13,705 nt of DNA from Betaproteobacteria bacterium (GCA_009783065.1 WRHV01000022.1:1-13705); one strand, 5' to 3'. Shown: positions 1 through 6,846, counted from the first letter of the stretch. Numbers and translations are program-made. The notes: a model not told the origin generated them from the sequence alone.

Positions 1-702
1 CTGGATGTGCCAGGCCGTGATTTGCAGGGCGTGTATTATGCAATGGAGTTTCTTGTTGCTCAGAATCAGAAAGTGAATGGTAAAAAAGGCGCAAACCGGC
101 TTTCCGCAACAGGAAAACGGGTTGTCATCATTGGAGGTGGTGATACCGGTTCAGATTGCGTCGGGGTTTCCAACCGGCAGGGCGCCGCCAGTATTTTACA
201 ACTGGATCGTATGCCGAAACCGCCTGAAAAGGAAAACAAATTGCTGGAATGGCCCTATTGGCCGTGTAAACTTCGTGTTTCCTCATCCCATGAAGAGGGT
301 TGTGAGCGGGACTGGCAGGTGGTAACCAAGCGGATTGAAGGAAAGCGGGGCAAGGTAGAGAAACTGATTGCCTGTCGCGCCGGTTTTATCGCGGGGCGTT
401 TTGTTGAACAGCCTGATTCTGAGTTTGAAATTCCGGCAGATATGGTATTGATTGCTGCTGGTTTTGCCAGTCCTGTATCTCAGGTTCTGGATGATTTCGG
501 TGTCGAGAAAGACATGCGTGGCAATGTGCTGGCACTGACAGATCCAGAAAGCCGGCCTTACCGTACCTCCGTTGAAAAAATCTTTGCTGCTGGCGATATG
601 AGACGAGGGCAGTCGCTGGTTGTCTGGGCGATTCGGGAAGGGCGGGAATGCGCCCAGGCAGTTGACCGGTATCTGATGGGAGAGGCGGCGTTGCTTTGCT
701 AA
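1..702 (+). CDS. gltD: Glutamate synthase (NADPH) small subunit, C-terminal part (5' end outside window)
   Basis: The small subunit of glutamate synthase takes electrons from NADPH through FAD and passes them via iron-sulfur clusters to GltB, which makes glutamate from glutamine and 2-oxoglutarate in the cytoplasm. The frame is open from base 1, so this is the last 233 residues of a protein usually about 480-490 long. Visible are the family motif PGRDLQGVYYAMEFL near the left edge, the nucleotide-binding IIGGGDTGSDCVG (window residues about 43-55) and the C-terminal FAD-binding segment IFAAGDMRRGQSLVVWAIREG (about 194-214). These match the GltD/beta-subunit type closely. The stop is TAA at 700-702. 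The N-terminal 4Fe-4S region and first FAD motif lie upstream of the window. gltB is expected further upstream but cannot be seen. Confidence 0.95.
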   Translation: MDVPGRDLQGVYYAMEFLVAQNQKVNGKKGANRLSATGKRVVIIGGGDTGSDCVGVSNRQGAASILQLDRMPKPPEKENKLLEWPYWPCKLRVSSSHEEGCERDWQVVTKRIEGKRGKVEKLIACRAGFIAGRFVEQPDSEFEIPADMVLIAAGFASPVSQVLDDFGVEKDMRGNVLALTDPESRPYRTSVEKIFAAGDMRRGQSLVVWAIREGRECAQAVDRYLMGEAALLC

Positions 703-770
703 CGGTCACGTTAGAGACAGGATTGGCGGTGGGCTGAAATATCATGTTACAGTAAGTTTTTTAATAAAGT

Positions 771-800
771 GTGCCATTTCGGTTGGGTATCCGCTACAAT
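771..800 (+). promoter_or_regulatory. Candidate sigma-70 promoter for dapA
   Basis: GTGCCA (771-776, 4 of 6 to the -35 consensus), an 18-bp spacer, then TACAAT (795-800, 5 of 6 to the -10 consensus). Transcription would start near 807, leaving a leader of about 23 nt before the dapA ATG. It lies in the only sizeable gap between gltD and dapA. Seen by eye only. Confidence 0.45.
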
Positions 801-829
801 TAAAATTCTTTAACATACAAGAGTAGGCC

Positions 830-1717
830 ATGATTCAGGGTAGCATTGTTGCAGTTGTCACGCCCATGCATCCGGATGGAAGTCTTGATCTGGATTGTCT
901 GCGCAATTTAATTGACTGGCATATCACAGAAGGCACGGATGCCATTGTGATTGTCGGTACAACAGGTGAGTCGCCCACAGTTTCTTTTGAAGAGCACTGT
1001 GAATTGGTTAAGGTCGCTGTCGAGCACACAAACAAACGGGTTCCTGTCATTGCTGGCACAGGCGGTAATTCGACAACCGAAGCCATTGAACTGACGGAAT
1101 ATGCCAAAAAAGCTGGCGCCGACGCTTCTCTTCAGGTCGTTCCCTATTACAATCGCCCGACCCAAGAAGGCATGTACCAGCATTTCCGAAAAATTGCGGA
1201 AACCATTGATCTGCCCGTTATTCTCTACAATGTGCCGGGCCGGACTGTGGCTGATATGTCCAATGACACCATTTTACGTCTTGCCCAGGTGCCAGGTGTC
1301 ATTGGGGTCAAGGATGCCACCGGTAATGTAGCCAGGGGGATTGACCTTCTTCGCCGGATACCGAAAGGTTTTAGTATTTATTCCGGTGATGATGCAACAG
1401 CAATGGCATTGATGCTGTGTGGCGCCAGGGGTAATATCTCGGTCGTAGCAAACGTTGCTCCCAAAGATATGCATCTGATGTGTGCGGCAGCCCTCAAGGG
1501 CGATATTGCAACGGCACGTGAAATCAATGACCGCCTGTTCCCGCTTCACCTGCAATTGTTTGCCGAACCCAATCCGATTCCTGTGAAGTGGCTCATGCAT
1601 GAGCTAGGATTGATTCCATCGGGCATTCGCTTGCCTTTGGTATCGCTGGATGCGTCTTGCCACGATATTGTTCGCCAGGCATGGCAGGAAAGCGGTGTTC
1701 GTGCCAATTTCAAATGA
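830..1717 (+). CDS. dapA: 4-hydroxy-tetrahydrodipicolinate synthase
   Basis: DapA condenses pyruvate with aspartate semialdehyde, the first committed step of diaminopimelate and lysine synthesis, supplying peptidoglycan. The 295-residue length is normal for the family. Every catalytic residue sits at its E. coli position: Thr44 and Thr45 in VGTTGES, Tyr107 in VPYYNRP, Tyr133 and Arg138 in LYNVPGRT, and the Schiff-base Lys161 in GVKDATGN. Start ATG 830 is preceded by a weak purine-rich AGAG at about 822-825; the N-terminus [13 protein letters not shown] is typical. A promoter is proposed just upstream, and bamC follows after 41 bp. This dapA-bamC order is common in proteobacteria and suggests cotranscription. 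Nothing unusual is seen in the protein. Confidence 0.98.
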   Translation: MIQGSIVAVVTPMHPDGSLDLDCLRNLIDWHITEGTDAIVIVGTTGESPTVSFEEHCELVKVAVEHTNKRVPVIAGTGGNSTTEAIELTEYAKKAGADASLQVVPYYNRPTQEGMYQHFRKIAETIDLPVILYNVPGRTVADMSNDTILRLAQVPGVIGVKDATGNVARGIDLLRRIPKGFSIYSGDDATAMALMLCGARGNISVVANVAPKDMHLMCAAALKGDIATAREINDRLFPLHLQLFAEPNPIPVKWLMHELGLIPSGIRLPLVSLDASCHDIVRQAWQESGVRANFK

Positions 1718-1758
1718 ATGTCTGTAAACATTGCCATTAATTAATCGTTATTCGTAAT

Positions 1759-2946
1759 ATGAACCGGATCAGAAAAATCTGTTTAGTCTTTGTATGTGCC
1801 TTTACGGTCACGCTATTTTCAGGCTGTTCTTCCTGGGATAATCTCTGGGAAGGTGACAGGATCGACTATAAAAGTGAAAATGCCAAGAATCCAACTCAAC
1901 GGCTTGAGATACCGCCTGATTTGACGCAGTTGCAGCGTGATAACCGATATGCCATTCCCGAAACGGCTTCCGGCACTATCATGGCTTCTGACTATCAGCA
2001 AAAGCTGAAGTCACAGACCGGTACCCAGTCTGTTGTCATCGGGCCGGGGTCAGGCGTTGTCGTCGCGCCTAAGGAGGCGACTGGCGCGCATATCGAAAGA
2101 GATGGCAGCCAGCGATGGCTGGTAGTCAACCGGACGCCGGAAGAATTGTGGCAGCAGGTTAAGGAATTCTGGCAGGATAATGGCTTCTTGATCAATGTGG
2201 AATCGCCCAGCACTGGCGTGATGGAAACGGACTGGGCAGAAAATCGGGCCAAATTGCCGCAGGATTTTATCCGCCGGACTCTTGGCAAGGTAATTGATTC
2301 ACTTTATTCCACCGGTGAGCGCGATAAATTCCGTACCCGTATGGAGCGTAACAACGATGGTTCAACCGATATCTTTATCAGCCATCGCGGAGCGCAGGAG
2401 GAACTTGTCGGTTCGAACAAAGATTCAACTGTGTGGACTTCCCGTCCGTCCGACCCTGAACTTGAGGCAGAGTTTCTTTCACGTCTTTTGGTGCGCCTGA
2501 CGGACAATAAGGAAAAAGAAGTCACCATGGCGAAAAAAGAAGCGATTATTCCTCAGTTGCGGGCTAATCTGGTCAAAAGTGACGGGCAATCCGTTATCGT
2601 TGTGGAAGAAGGATTTGACCGTCTCTGGCGCCGCGTTGGCTTGGCTTTAGACCGTGTCGGTTTCACGGTTGAAGACCGTGACCGTTCAAAGGGGCTGTAC
2701 TTCGTGCGTTACGTTGATCAGGGTGAAGAGGCCAAGAGTCAATCTGTACAGGATAGAGGTTTTTTCTCCAAACTGTTTTCTTCCTCCGATAAGGACAAGA
2801 ACAGGAAAGCCAAGAACTATCGTGTTTCTGTAAAGGAAATTCAGGGCGGATCAACGCAGGTTTCAGTCCAGGATAATGAGGGTAAACCTGAAACCTCGCC
2901 GGTAGGTGAGAAAATCCTGTCCCTGCTTTATGGGCAGCTGAAGTAA
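1759..2946 (+). CDS. bamC: Outer membrane protein assembly factor BamC (lipoprotein)
   Basis: BamC (NlpB) is an accessory lipoprotein of the BAM complex, which folds beta-barrel proteins into the outer membrane. The N-terminus has basic residues, a hydrophobic stretch and a lipobox FSGC with the lipidated cysteine at residue 23. The conserved unstructured BamC segment follows: DYKSENAK (36-43), then RLEIPPDLTQL (48-58), which in E. coli binds BamD. Two helix-grip-like domains occupy roughly residues 105-245 and 265-395. Length 395 is slightly long for the family (E. coli about 344). ATG 1759 has no evident Shine-Dalgarno sequence, but it is the only start that gives the signal peptide. It lies 41 bp after dapA and is closely followed by the MBL-fold gene, fitting one transcription unit. 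Confidence 0.93.
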   Translation: MNRIRKICLVFVCAFTVTLFSGCSSWDNLWEGDRIDYKSENAKNPTQRLEIPPDLTQLQRDNRYAIPETASGTIMASDYQQKLKSQTGTQSVVIGPGSGVVVAPKEATGAHIERDGSQRWLVVNRTPEELWQQVKEFWQDNGFLINVESPSTGVMETDWAENRAKLPQDFIRRTLGKVIDSLYSTGERDKFRTRMERNNDGSTDIFISHRGAQEELVGSNKDSTVWTSRPSDPELEAEFLSRLLVRLTDNKEKEVTMAKKEAIIPQLRANLVKSDGQSVIVVEEGFDRLWRRVGLALDRVGFTVEDRDRSKGLYFVRYVDQGEEAKSQSVQDRGFFSKLFSSSDKDKNRKAKNYRVSVKEIQGGSTQVSVQDNEGKPETSPVGEKILSLLYGQLK

Positions 2947-2979
2947 CCTGTGGAGGGCAGTGGCATCGCGTCCATTGAT

Positions 2980-3771
2980 ATGCATAGCAGGCGGCTGAAA
3001 TTCTCCAGCCTGGGAAGCGGAAGCAAGGGAAATGCCCTCCTTATCTCTGTTAAAGACAGTACCACGACCACCAGCGTGATGCTGGATTGTGGTTTTGGCC
3101 GGCATGAAACCGAGCGGCGTCTGGCCCGTTTAGGCGTATTACCTTCTTCTTTGTCGGGCATTATTATCACGCATGAGCACAGCGATCACGCTGGCAGTGT
3201 TTTCCAGTTTGCTGCGCGTCACGATATTCCGGTTTGGATGAGCTATGGCACTTTTCATGCGCTCGGGAGGAAAAACCATGATGTGGATGTCTGTTTTTGC
3301 AAGGATGGCGACAGGGTGGTTATTGGCGATCTGCAATTTACGGCATTTACTGTACCCCATGATGCGCGTGAGCCTTTGCAATTCCATGTGACAAATGGCA
3401 GCAGCAAATTGGGAATCCTGACTGATGCCGGTAAGATTACGCCTCATTTGGCCAAGGAACTTGGAGGATGTGATGCGCTCATGATCGAATGTAACCATGA
3501 TGTGCAGATGTTGGCCGAATCCGCTTATCCCTATTTTCTGAAAAACCGTATCAGCAGCATGTATGGGCATTTATCCAATATGGATGCGGCCCGATTTGTC
3601 GGGGGCCTGGATCAGACACGATTAAAAAAAGTGATCGGTGCGCATTTGAGCCAGCAGAACAACCATCCCGCACTCGTTCGCGAAAAACTGATGAACGCTA
3701 TAAAAAGCAGCGAGGTAGAGATTGTGGTTGCTTGCCAGGAGGATGGATTTAGCTGGATCGAGGTCGATTGA
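2980..3771 (+). CDS. MBL-fold metallohydrolase, YycJ/WalJ-like
   Basis: A cytoplasmic metallo-beta-lactamase-fold protein with the two-metal motif THEHSDHAG (His65, His67, Asp69, His70 counting from ATG 2980). Further likely ligands are VPHD (His127), LTDAGK (Asp149), IECNHD (His173) and GHLSN (His197). The N-terminus KFSSLGSGSKGNALLI is the hallmark of the YycJ-type branch, whose members have been linked to nuclease activity and cell-wall control in Firmicutes; the proteobacterial role is not established. A GTG at 2950 would add ten residues and lie 3 bp after bamC. I prefer ATG 2980 because relatives begin just before the LGSGSKGN motif, although neither start has a good ribosome site (GGAGGG at 2952-2957 is too far from 2980). 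No signal peptide. It ends before a bidirectional terminator. Confidence 0.9.
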   Translation: MHSRRLKFSSLGSGSKGNALLISVKDSTTTTSVMLDCGFGRHETERRLARLGVLPSSLSGIIITHEHSDHAGSVFQFAARHDIPVWMSYGTFHALGRKNHDVDVCFCKDGDRVVIGDLQFTAFTVPHDAREPLQFHVTNGSSKLGILTDAGKITPHLAKELGGCDALMIECNHDVQMLAESAYPYFLKNRISSMYGHLSNMDAARFVGGLDQTRLKKVIGAHLSQQNNHPALVREKLMNAIKSSEVEIVVACQEDGFSWIEVD

Positions 3772-3804
3772 GATCAGACAGCGAATTCGTTTGTTTCAAA
3801 AGAT

Positions 3805-3834
3805 AAAAAAGCCGGCTTAAAAGCCGGCTTTTTT
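3805..3834. terminator. Bidirectional Rho-independent terminator
   Basis: Perfect inverted repeat: A-tract (3805-3810), GCCGGCTT (3811-3818), two-base loop, AAGCCGGC (3821-3828), T-tract (3829-3834). The GC-rich stem flanked by A and T runs can work on both strands. It sits between the convergent MBL-fold gene and the repeat lipoprotein gene. Confidence 0.93.
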
Positions 3835-3855
3835 GATACGACGGGTATGACTAGA

Positions 3856-4287
3856 TTACTTCTTCTCAGCTGGCTTAGCAGCAGCATCAGCTGGCTTGGC
3901 AGCAGCATCGGCTGGCTTAGCAGCAGCATCGGCTGGCTTGGCAGCAGCATCGGCTGGCTTGGCAGCAGCATCAGCTGGCTTAGCAGCAGCATCGGCCGGC
4001 TTGGCAGCAGCATCGGCTGGCTTAGCAGCGTCAGCAGCTGGTTTAGCAGCATCAGCAGGAGCAGCACCGCCAGCTTTGGCAGCAGCAGCTTTGGCATCAG
4101 CAGCAGCTTTGAGCTGAGCATCGGTTTCATTAGCTTCTTTTTTAAGCTGAGCGGCTTCTTCCAATTTACCTTCTTTTTCAAGTTTGCCGGCTTCTATGCG
4201 TTTTTTGTCTTGCGGAGGCGGCTCACCAAATTTGCAGGCCGATAATGCGACAGCCAGAATAGCGACGATCAAAAGCGATTTTTTCAT
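3856..4287 (-). CDS. Alanine/proline/lysine-repeat lipoprotein, function unknown
   Basis: A 143-residue predicted lipoprotein. Residues 1-18 form a signal with lipobox LSAC (lipidated Cys18), followed by a short Pro-rich stretch. A charged, probably coiled-coil segment (about 27-60, rich in Lys, Glu and Ala, e.g. KLEKEGKLEEAAQLKKEA) comes next, then an Ala-rich linker and seven exact copies of the heptad PADAAAK (90-138), ending PAEKK. No Asp follows the cysteine, so outer-membrane sorting is expected. The Lys-Pro-Ala tail resembles those of histone-H1-like and cell-wall-spanning proteins, but I recognise no specific family. The start is supported by GAAGG at 4295-4299 on the reverse strand. 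A TATAAT-type promoter lies about 120 nt upstream. The terminal lysines could permit Lpp-like attachment to peptidoglycan, which is speculation. Confidence 0.87.
   Translation of the reverse strand: MKKSLLIVAILAVALSACKFGEPPPQDKKRIEAGKLEKEGKLEEAAQLKKEANETDAQLKAAADAKAAAAKAGGAAPADAAKPAADAAKPADAAAKPADAAAKPADAAAKPADAAAKPADAAAKPADAAAKPADAAAKPAEKK
3874..4020 (-). repeat. Seven tandem 21-bp coding repeats
   Basis: Seven in-frame 21-bp units (forward-strand form CTTrGCAGCAGCATCrGCTGG) encode PADAAAK. Copies differ mainly by AGC/GGC alternation, which is synonymous for Ala, so the peptide is conserved while the DNA has drifted. A diverged eighth unit encoding PAADAAK lies at 4021-4041. Copy number could change by slippage without breaking the frame. 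Confidence 0.95.
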
Positions 4288-4317
4288 TTTTTTTCCTTCA
4301 AAAAATATAACGACAAG

Positions 4318-4331
4318 TATTACCGGTAATA
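4318..4331. promoter_or_regulatory. Perfect 14-bp palindrome, candidate operator
   Basis: TATTACCGGTAATA is fully self-complementary. It lies about 20 nt upstream of the ribosome site of the repeat lipoprotein and next to a second short palindrome AAGTACTT (4331-4338). It could be a dimeric regulator site or an RNA hairpin in the leader. No regulator is identified. Confidence 0.35.
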
Positions 4332-4360
4332 AGTACTTCTATAGAACAATTCCGTAGAGC

Positions 4361-4388
4361 CCCGCATCCGGTATGCCGGGAGCGCTCC
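4361..4388. other. Hairpin and palindrome in the lipoprotein leader
   Basis: CCCGCAT pairs with ATGCCGGG (one bulged C) at 4361-4380, immediately followed by the perfect 10-bp palindrome GGAGCGCTCC (4379-4388). No T-run follows on either strand, so it is not a terminator. On the reverse strand it falls in the predicted 5' leader of the repeat lipoprotein. Confidence 0.35.
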
Positions 4389-4409
4389 GAAAGTACCCTA
4401 ATAGCCGTG

Positions 4410-4436
4410 ATTATAGCTATTTTTTGATGCTTGCAA
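4410..4436 (-). promoter_or_regulatory. Candidate promoter for the repeat lipoprotein
   Basis: Read on the reverse strand: TTGCAA (4436-4431, 4 of 6), a 15-bp spacer and a perfect TATAAT (4415-4410). The spacer is short. It implies a leader of about 115 nt containing the hairpin and the 14-bp palindrome. Confidence 0.4.
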
Positions 4437-4728
4437 CAGATGAGTTGAATATTTTTACAGTTAACGTTGCTGTCTGATACGCTCTGCCCGTTTTATATAT
4501 TTCTATATTGATGAGCTTTTCTGTTACGTAGAGGAAGTGTATATCAAGAAAGATGATTTTTTAACATTTCTTGATCAAAAAGTTCTGCAATACAACAAAA
4601 AAGGGAATTTAAGGAAAAATTCCTCTTTAAAGTACTGACAAAAAGGAGACACTCTGTAGCAAAATATCCCGACTTTTTGACTTGTTCGGCAGGGAAAGGA
4701 CGTGTTTTATGGAAGAGTGTGAAAACAG

Positions 4729-4734
4729 TATAAT
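4729..4734 (+). promoter_or_regulatory. Candidate -10 box for slyD
   Basis: Perfect TATAAT 42 bp upstream of the slyD start. The -35 region at 17 bp (TTTATG, 4706-4711) is poor. The same bases read TATACT on the opposite strand, so weak bidirectional initiation is possible. Confidence 0.4.
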
Positions 4735-4775
4735 GGAGTGATATAAAACCGAAATCCAACAGCCGTGGAGATAAG

Positions 4776-5315
4776 ATGAAAATTACCAAAAACACTGTTG
4801 TCACAGTTCATTACAAACTGTCTGATGCACAGAATAATTTGCTCGAAGACGGACAAGAGCCTATTGTCTATCTACATGGCGGATATGAGAACACGCTGCC
4901 GGCTATCGAAAATGCACTTGACGGTAAAGAAATCGGCTATAGCACCGTGATTCAGGTAGAACCCGACCAGGCGTTCGGCGATTACGATCCTTTGTTGGTT
5001 CGGATTGAAGAACGCGATAAATTCCCGGCACCGCTGGAAATAGGCATGCAGTTTGAAGGTGTTCCTGAAGAGAATGACGAAGAAAATGATACGGTTATTT
5101 TTGTGGTGACTGATATTGCCGACGGCAAAGTTGTCTTGGATGGCAACCACCCATTAGCGGGCATTGCGCTACGCTTTACTTTAAATGTTGTTGATGTGCG
5201 CGCAGCAACGCCTGAAGAAATCGAACATCAGCATGCGCACGGCTTTGGTGTGCATGATGATGACGATGATGATAGTAACGAAGGAGACCAATATCGCAGT
5301 ATTATCGTTCATTGA
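4776..5315 (+). CDS. slyD: FKBP-type peptidyl-prolyl cis-trans isomerase, SlyD-like
   Basis: A cytoplasmic prolyl isomerase and chaperone of 179 residues. The FKBP fold is split by an insert-in-flap chaperone domain at about residues 70-120, and the conserved LDGNHPLAG lies at 121-129. SlyD proteins bind nickel through a His/Cys-rich tail and help hydrogenase or urease maturation in some bacteria. Here the tail is short, carries HQHAHGFGVH (151-160) followed by six Asp in a row, and has no cysteines, so it differs from the long E. coli tail. Start ATG 4776 is supported by GGAG at 4767-4770. It appears to be transcribed alone, with its own TATAAT upstream and a separate tpiA promoter downstream. 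The SlyD assignment is confident; the metal role of this tail is inferred. Confidence 0.92.
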   Translation: MKITKNTVVTVHYKLSDAQNNLLEDGQEPIVYLHGGYENTLPAIENALDGKEIGYSTVIQVEPDQAFGDYDPLLVRIEERDKFPAPLEIGMQFEGVPEENDEENDTVIFVVTDIADGKVVLDGNHPLAGIALRFTLNVVDVRAATPEEIEHQHAHGFGVHDDDDDDSNEGDQYRSIIVH

Positions 5316-5341
5316 TTTTTCCGTTGGATTTCTCTTTTGAA

Positions 5342-5371
5342 TTGACCGCTTTTGATCCCCCAAGATAAAAT
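5342..5371 (+). promoter_or_regulatory. Candidate sigma-70 promoter for tpiA
   Basis: TTGACC (5342-5347, 5 of 6), an 18-bp spacer and TAAAAT (5366-5371, 5 of 6). Transcription would begin near 5378, which favours ATG 5399 over the in-frame TTG at 5378 as the tpiA start. Confidence 0.55.
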
Positions 5372-5398
5372 AACTGATTGACGAAGTTCGGGAATGAC

Positions 5399-6145
5399 AT
5401 GCGTCGCAAATTGTTTGTCGGTAACTGGAAAATGAACGGCAGTCTTGTCGCGAATGGCGCTTTACTGCGGAACCTCAAGGATGGTGCTTGGGAAACGCAG
5501 GGAGAGCTTGCTGTTTGCGTCCCGGCTTGTTATCTTGCCCAATGTTGCCAAATACTCATTCAATCCGATATTGTCCTTGGTGCGCAGGATGTCTCATCTC
5601 ATACAATAGGCGCTTATACGGGCGAGGTATCTGCCAGGATGCTGCAGGATTTTGGTTGTAAATATGTCATCGTCGGCCATTCTGAAAGGCGTGAGTATCA
5701 TGGTGAGACGGATGAGGAAATTGCACACAAGGCTCAGCGCGCGTTGGCAGCCAGGTTGACTCCCATTGTTTGCGTAGGAGAAACGCTTGCGCAAAGAGAA
5801 GCTGGGCGAACGCAAGAAGTCATTAATATGCAAATGAGTGCGTTTCTTTCATTGCTGGAGCCGGAAGAAACCAATGGGCTTGTTATTGCTTATGAGCCTG
5901 TATGGGCGATAGGAACCGGTAAAACCGCTACGCCTGAAATGGCGCAAGAAGTCCATGCCATGTTGCGGGCGTTGTTGGTGGAAAAAAGCGCGGAAGCAGG
6001 AAAACGGGTTCGTATTTTATATGGCGGCAGTATGCGACCTCAAAATGCGCATGAATTATTGCGGATGCCGGATATAGATGGCGGCTTGATAGGCGGCGCA
6101 TCCTTAAAGGCAGCCGATTTTCTGGCAATCGCAAAAGCTGTATAA
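5399..6145 (+). CDS. tpiA: Triose-phosphate isomerase
   Basis: Interconverts dihydroxyacetone phosphate and glyceraldehyde 3-phosphate in glycolysis and gluconeogenesis; cytoplasmic dimer. The 248 residues are the usual length. Active-site residues are all present: Asn9 and Lys11 in GNWKMNG, His94 in VGHSERR, and Glu166 in the [13 protein letters not shown] block that begins the flexible loop 6. The phosphate-binding segment reads [10 protein letters not shown] (208-217), where Val is more common than Met after GGS. I chose ATG 5399 because family members start just before RRKLxVGNWKM, GGGA at 5391-5394 is suitably placed, and the proposed promoter would start transcription about at the alternative TTG 5378. 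secG follows after 46 bp, the usual tpiA-secG arrangement. Confidence 0.98.
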   Translation: MRRKLFVGNWKMNGSLVANGALLRNLKDGAWETQGELAVCVPACYLAQCCQILIQSDIVLGAQDVSSHTIGAYTGEVSARMLQDFGCKYVIVGHSERREYHGETDEEIAHKAQRALAARLTPIVCVGETLAQREAGRTQEVINMQMSAFLSLLEPEETNGLVIAYEPVWAIGTGKTATPEMAQEVHAMLRALLVEKSAEAGKRVRILYGGSMRPQNAHELLRMPDIDGGLIGGASLKAADFLAIAKAV

Positions 6146-6191
6146 TTATTAGTTTAGGTATTGATGGAAAAAAGGAAAGAAGAGAATCGCT

Positions 6192-6569
6192 ATGTTGTTT
6201 AAAATAATCATTATTGTACAAGTCCTTTCGGCACTGGTCATTATCGGACTTGTTCTGATACAGCAAGGCAAGGGTGCAGATATGGGCGCTGCTTTTGGAG
6301 CAGGCGCGTCAGGCAGCCTCTTTGGCGCAACCGGTTCCTCAAATTTTCTTTCCAAGTCAACTGCCATTGCCGCCGTGATCTTTTTTTCCGCAACGTTGGT
6401 TATGGCTTACACTGGCTATCGTCCTGCCCCGAAAGCCACAGTGGTTGAGCAGTTGGAAACCATGACGGTCACGCCTGCCCAGGTGGCACAGCCGGAGAAA
6501 GCAGAAAAAGCCGCAACCGGCATCGCTGCTGTGCCGGGAGCGCCAGCCGAAAATAAACAGGAAAAATAA
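6192..6569 (+). CDS. secG: Preprotein translocase subunit SecG
   Basis: SecG is the small auxiliary subunit of the SecYEG inner-membrane channel. The 125-residue protein has two membrane helices (about residues 3-23 and 54-74). The family loop between them contains IQQGKGADMGAAFGAG and SLFGATGSSNFL, followed by an Ala/Glu/Pro-rich tail typical of betaproteobacterial SecG. The ATG is preceded by a purine-rich stretch (about 6172-6185). It is probably cotranscribed with tpiA, as no strong terminator separates them. A 9-bp inverted repeat begins at the base after its stop codon, and tRNA-Leu follows, an order also found for E. coli secG-leuU. Confidence 0.96.
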   Translation: MLFKIIIIVQVLSALVIIGLVLIQQGKGADMGAAFGAGASGSLFGATGSSNFLSKSTAIAAVIFFSATLVMAYTGYRPAPKATVVEQLETMTVTPAQVAQPEKAEKAATGIAAVPGAPAENKQEK

Positions 6570-6601
6570 TTATTTCTTTCGCGATCTGCTTGAAGAAATA
6601 A
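6570..6601. other. AT-rich inverted repeat after secG
   Basis: TTATTTCTT (6570-6578) and AAGAAATAA (6593-6601) are perfect complements across a 14-nt loop, beginning right after the secG stop. The T-run expected of a terminator is missing. It may stabilise the secG 3' end, and it overlaps the proposed tRNA promoter -35. Confidence 0.4.
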
Positions 6602-6618
6602 GCGGATACTGCGATAAT
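6590..6618 (+). promoter_or_regulatory. Candidate promoter for tRNA-Leu
   Basis: TTGAAG (6590-6595, 4 of 6), a 17-bp spacer and GATAAT (6613-6618, 5 of 6). It places the transcription start about 4 nt before the mature tRNA end at 6629. Confidence 0.5.
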
Positions 6619-6628
6619 TCACGTCTTT

Positions 6629-6713
6629 GCCGACGTGGTGAAATTGGTAGACACGCTATCTTGAGGGGGTAGTGACGAAAGTTGTGCGAGTTCGAGTCTC
6701 GCCGTCGGCACCA
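6629..6713 (+). tRNA. tRNA-Leu (anticodon GAG)
   Basis: An 85-nt class II tRNA. The acceptor stem GCCGACG (6629-6635) pairs with CGTCGGC (6703-6709), followed by discriminator A and an encoded CCA (6711-6713). The anticodon arm is CTATC-TTGAGGG-GGTAG, giving GAG, which reads CUC and CUU. The T arm GCGAG-TTCGAGT-CTCGC is perfect, and an extended variable region precedes it. The D arm contains the leucine-type GAAATTGGTAGACACG. The position downstream of secG matches leuU in E. coli. Confidence 0.98.
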
Positions 6714-6743
6714 AATGGACTCCAGCAATGTCCACAAAAATCC

Positions 6744-6781
6744 AAAAACCCGCATTCTTGCTAAAGAAAATGCGGGTTTTT
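6744..6781 (+). terminator. Rho-independent terminator after tRNA-Leu
   Basis: AAAAACCCGCATT (6744-6756) and AATGCGGGTTTTT (6769-6781) form a 13-bp perfect stem with a 12-nt loop, followed by GTTTTT. It closes the secG/tRNA unit and separates it from the accessory interval. Confidence 0.92.
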
Positions 6782-6816
6782 GTTTTTCTAAGTTTTTTGG
6801 AATCTACGGGGTTCTA

Positions 6817-6846
6817 TTGACAATGTACATATGCTATACATATGTT
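6817..6846 (+). promoter_or_regulatory. Promoter-like element with embedded operator-like inverted repeat
   Basis: Perfect TTGACA (6817-6822) and TATGTT (6841-6846, 4 of 6) across 18 bp. Inside lies the perfect inverted repeat ACATATG-CTATA-CATATGT (6827-6845), which covers the spacer and most of the -10. TACATATG also recurs directly at 11-bp spacing. This layout suits repression by a dimeric regulator. No gene starts immediately downstream, so its target is unclear. Confidence 0.4.

Larger units (their letters stand above)
4288..4775. other. Divergent intergenic region, 488 bp, no convincing gene
   Basis: AT-rich spacer between the reverse-strand repeat lipoprotein and slyD. It contains a 14-bp palindrome (4318-4331), a hairpin plus GGAGCGCTCC palindrome (4361-4388), a reverse-strand TATAAT (4410-4415), an AT-rich hairpin with a T-run on the reverse strand (4597-4628) and a forward TATAAT (4729-4734) before slyD. 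A reverse open frame spans 4544-4804 but shows no ribosome site or family resemblance. Confidence 0.7.

Noticed and set aside
386..745. 119-codon reverse frame opposite gltD
   Set aside because: It is antisense to conserved GltD motifs, with no support of its own.
3874..4020. Evenly spaced repeats resembling a CRISPR array
   Set aside because: Units are contiguous 21-bp coding repeats without unique spacers, and no cas genes are nearby.
3847..4245. Forward-strand frames made of Ser/Gly/Leu/Trp or Ala/Gly repeats
   Set aside because: They are antisense readings of the 21-bp repeats; the reverse-strand frame has a lipobox signal and a ribosome site.
4544..4804. 86-codon reverse frame upstream of slyD
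   Set aside because: It overlaps the slyD start, lacks a ribosome site and reads as AT-rich noise.
5378..5398. TTG start adding seven residues to triose-phosphate isomerase
   Set aside because: It coincides with the predicted transcription start, lacks a ribosome site, and the family begins at the later ATG.
6690..6713. tRNA-Leu 3' end as a phage or island attachment site
   Set aside because: I found no second copy of the tRNA end in the window and no integrase gene.
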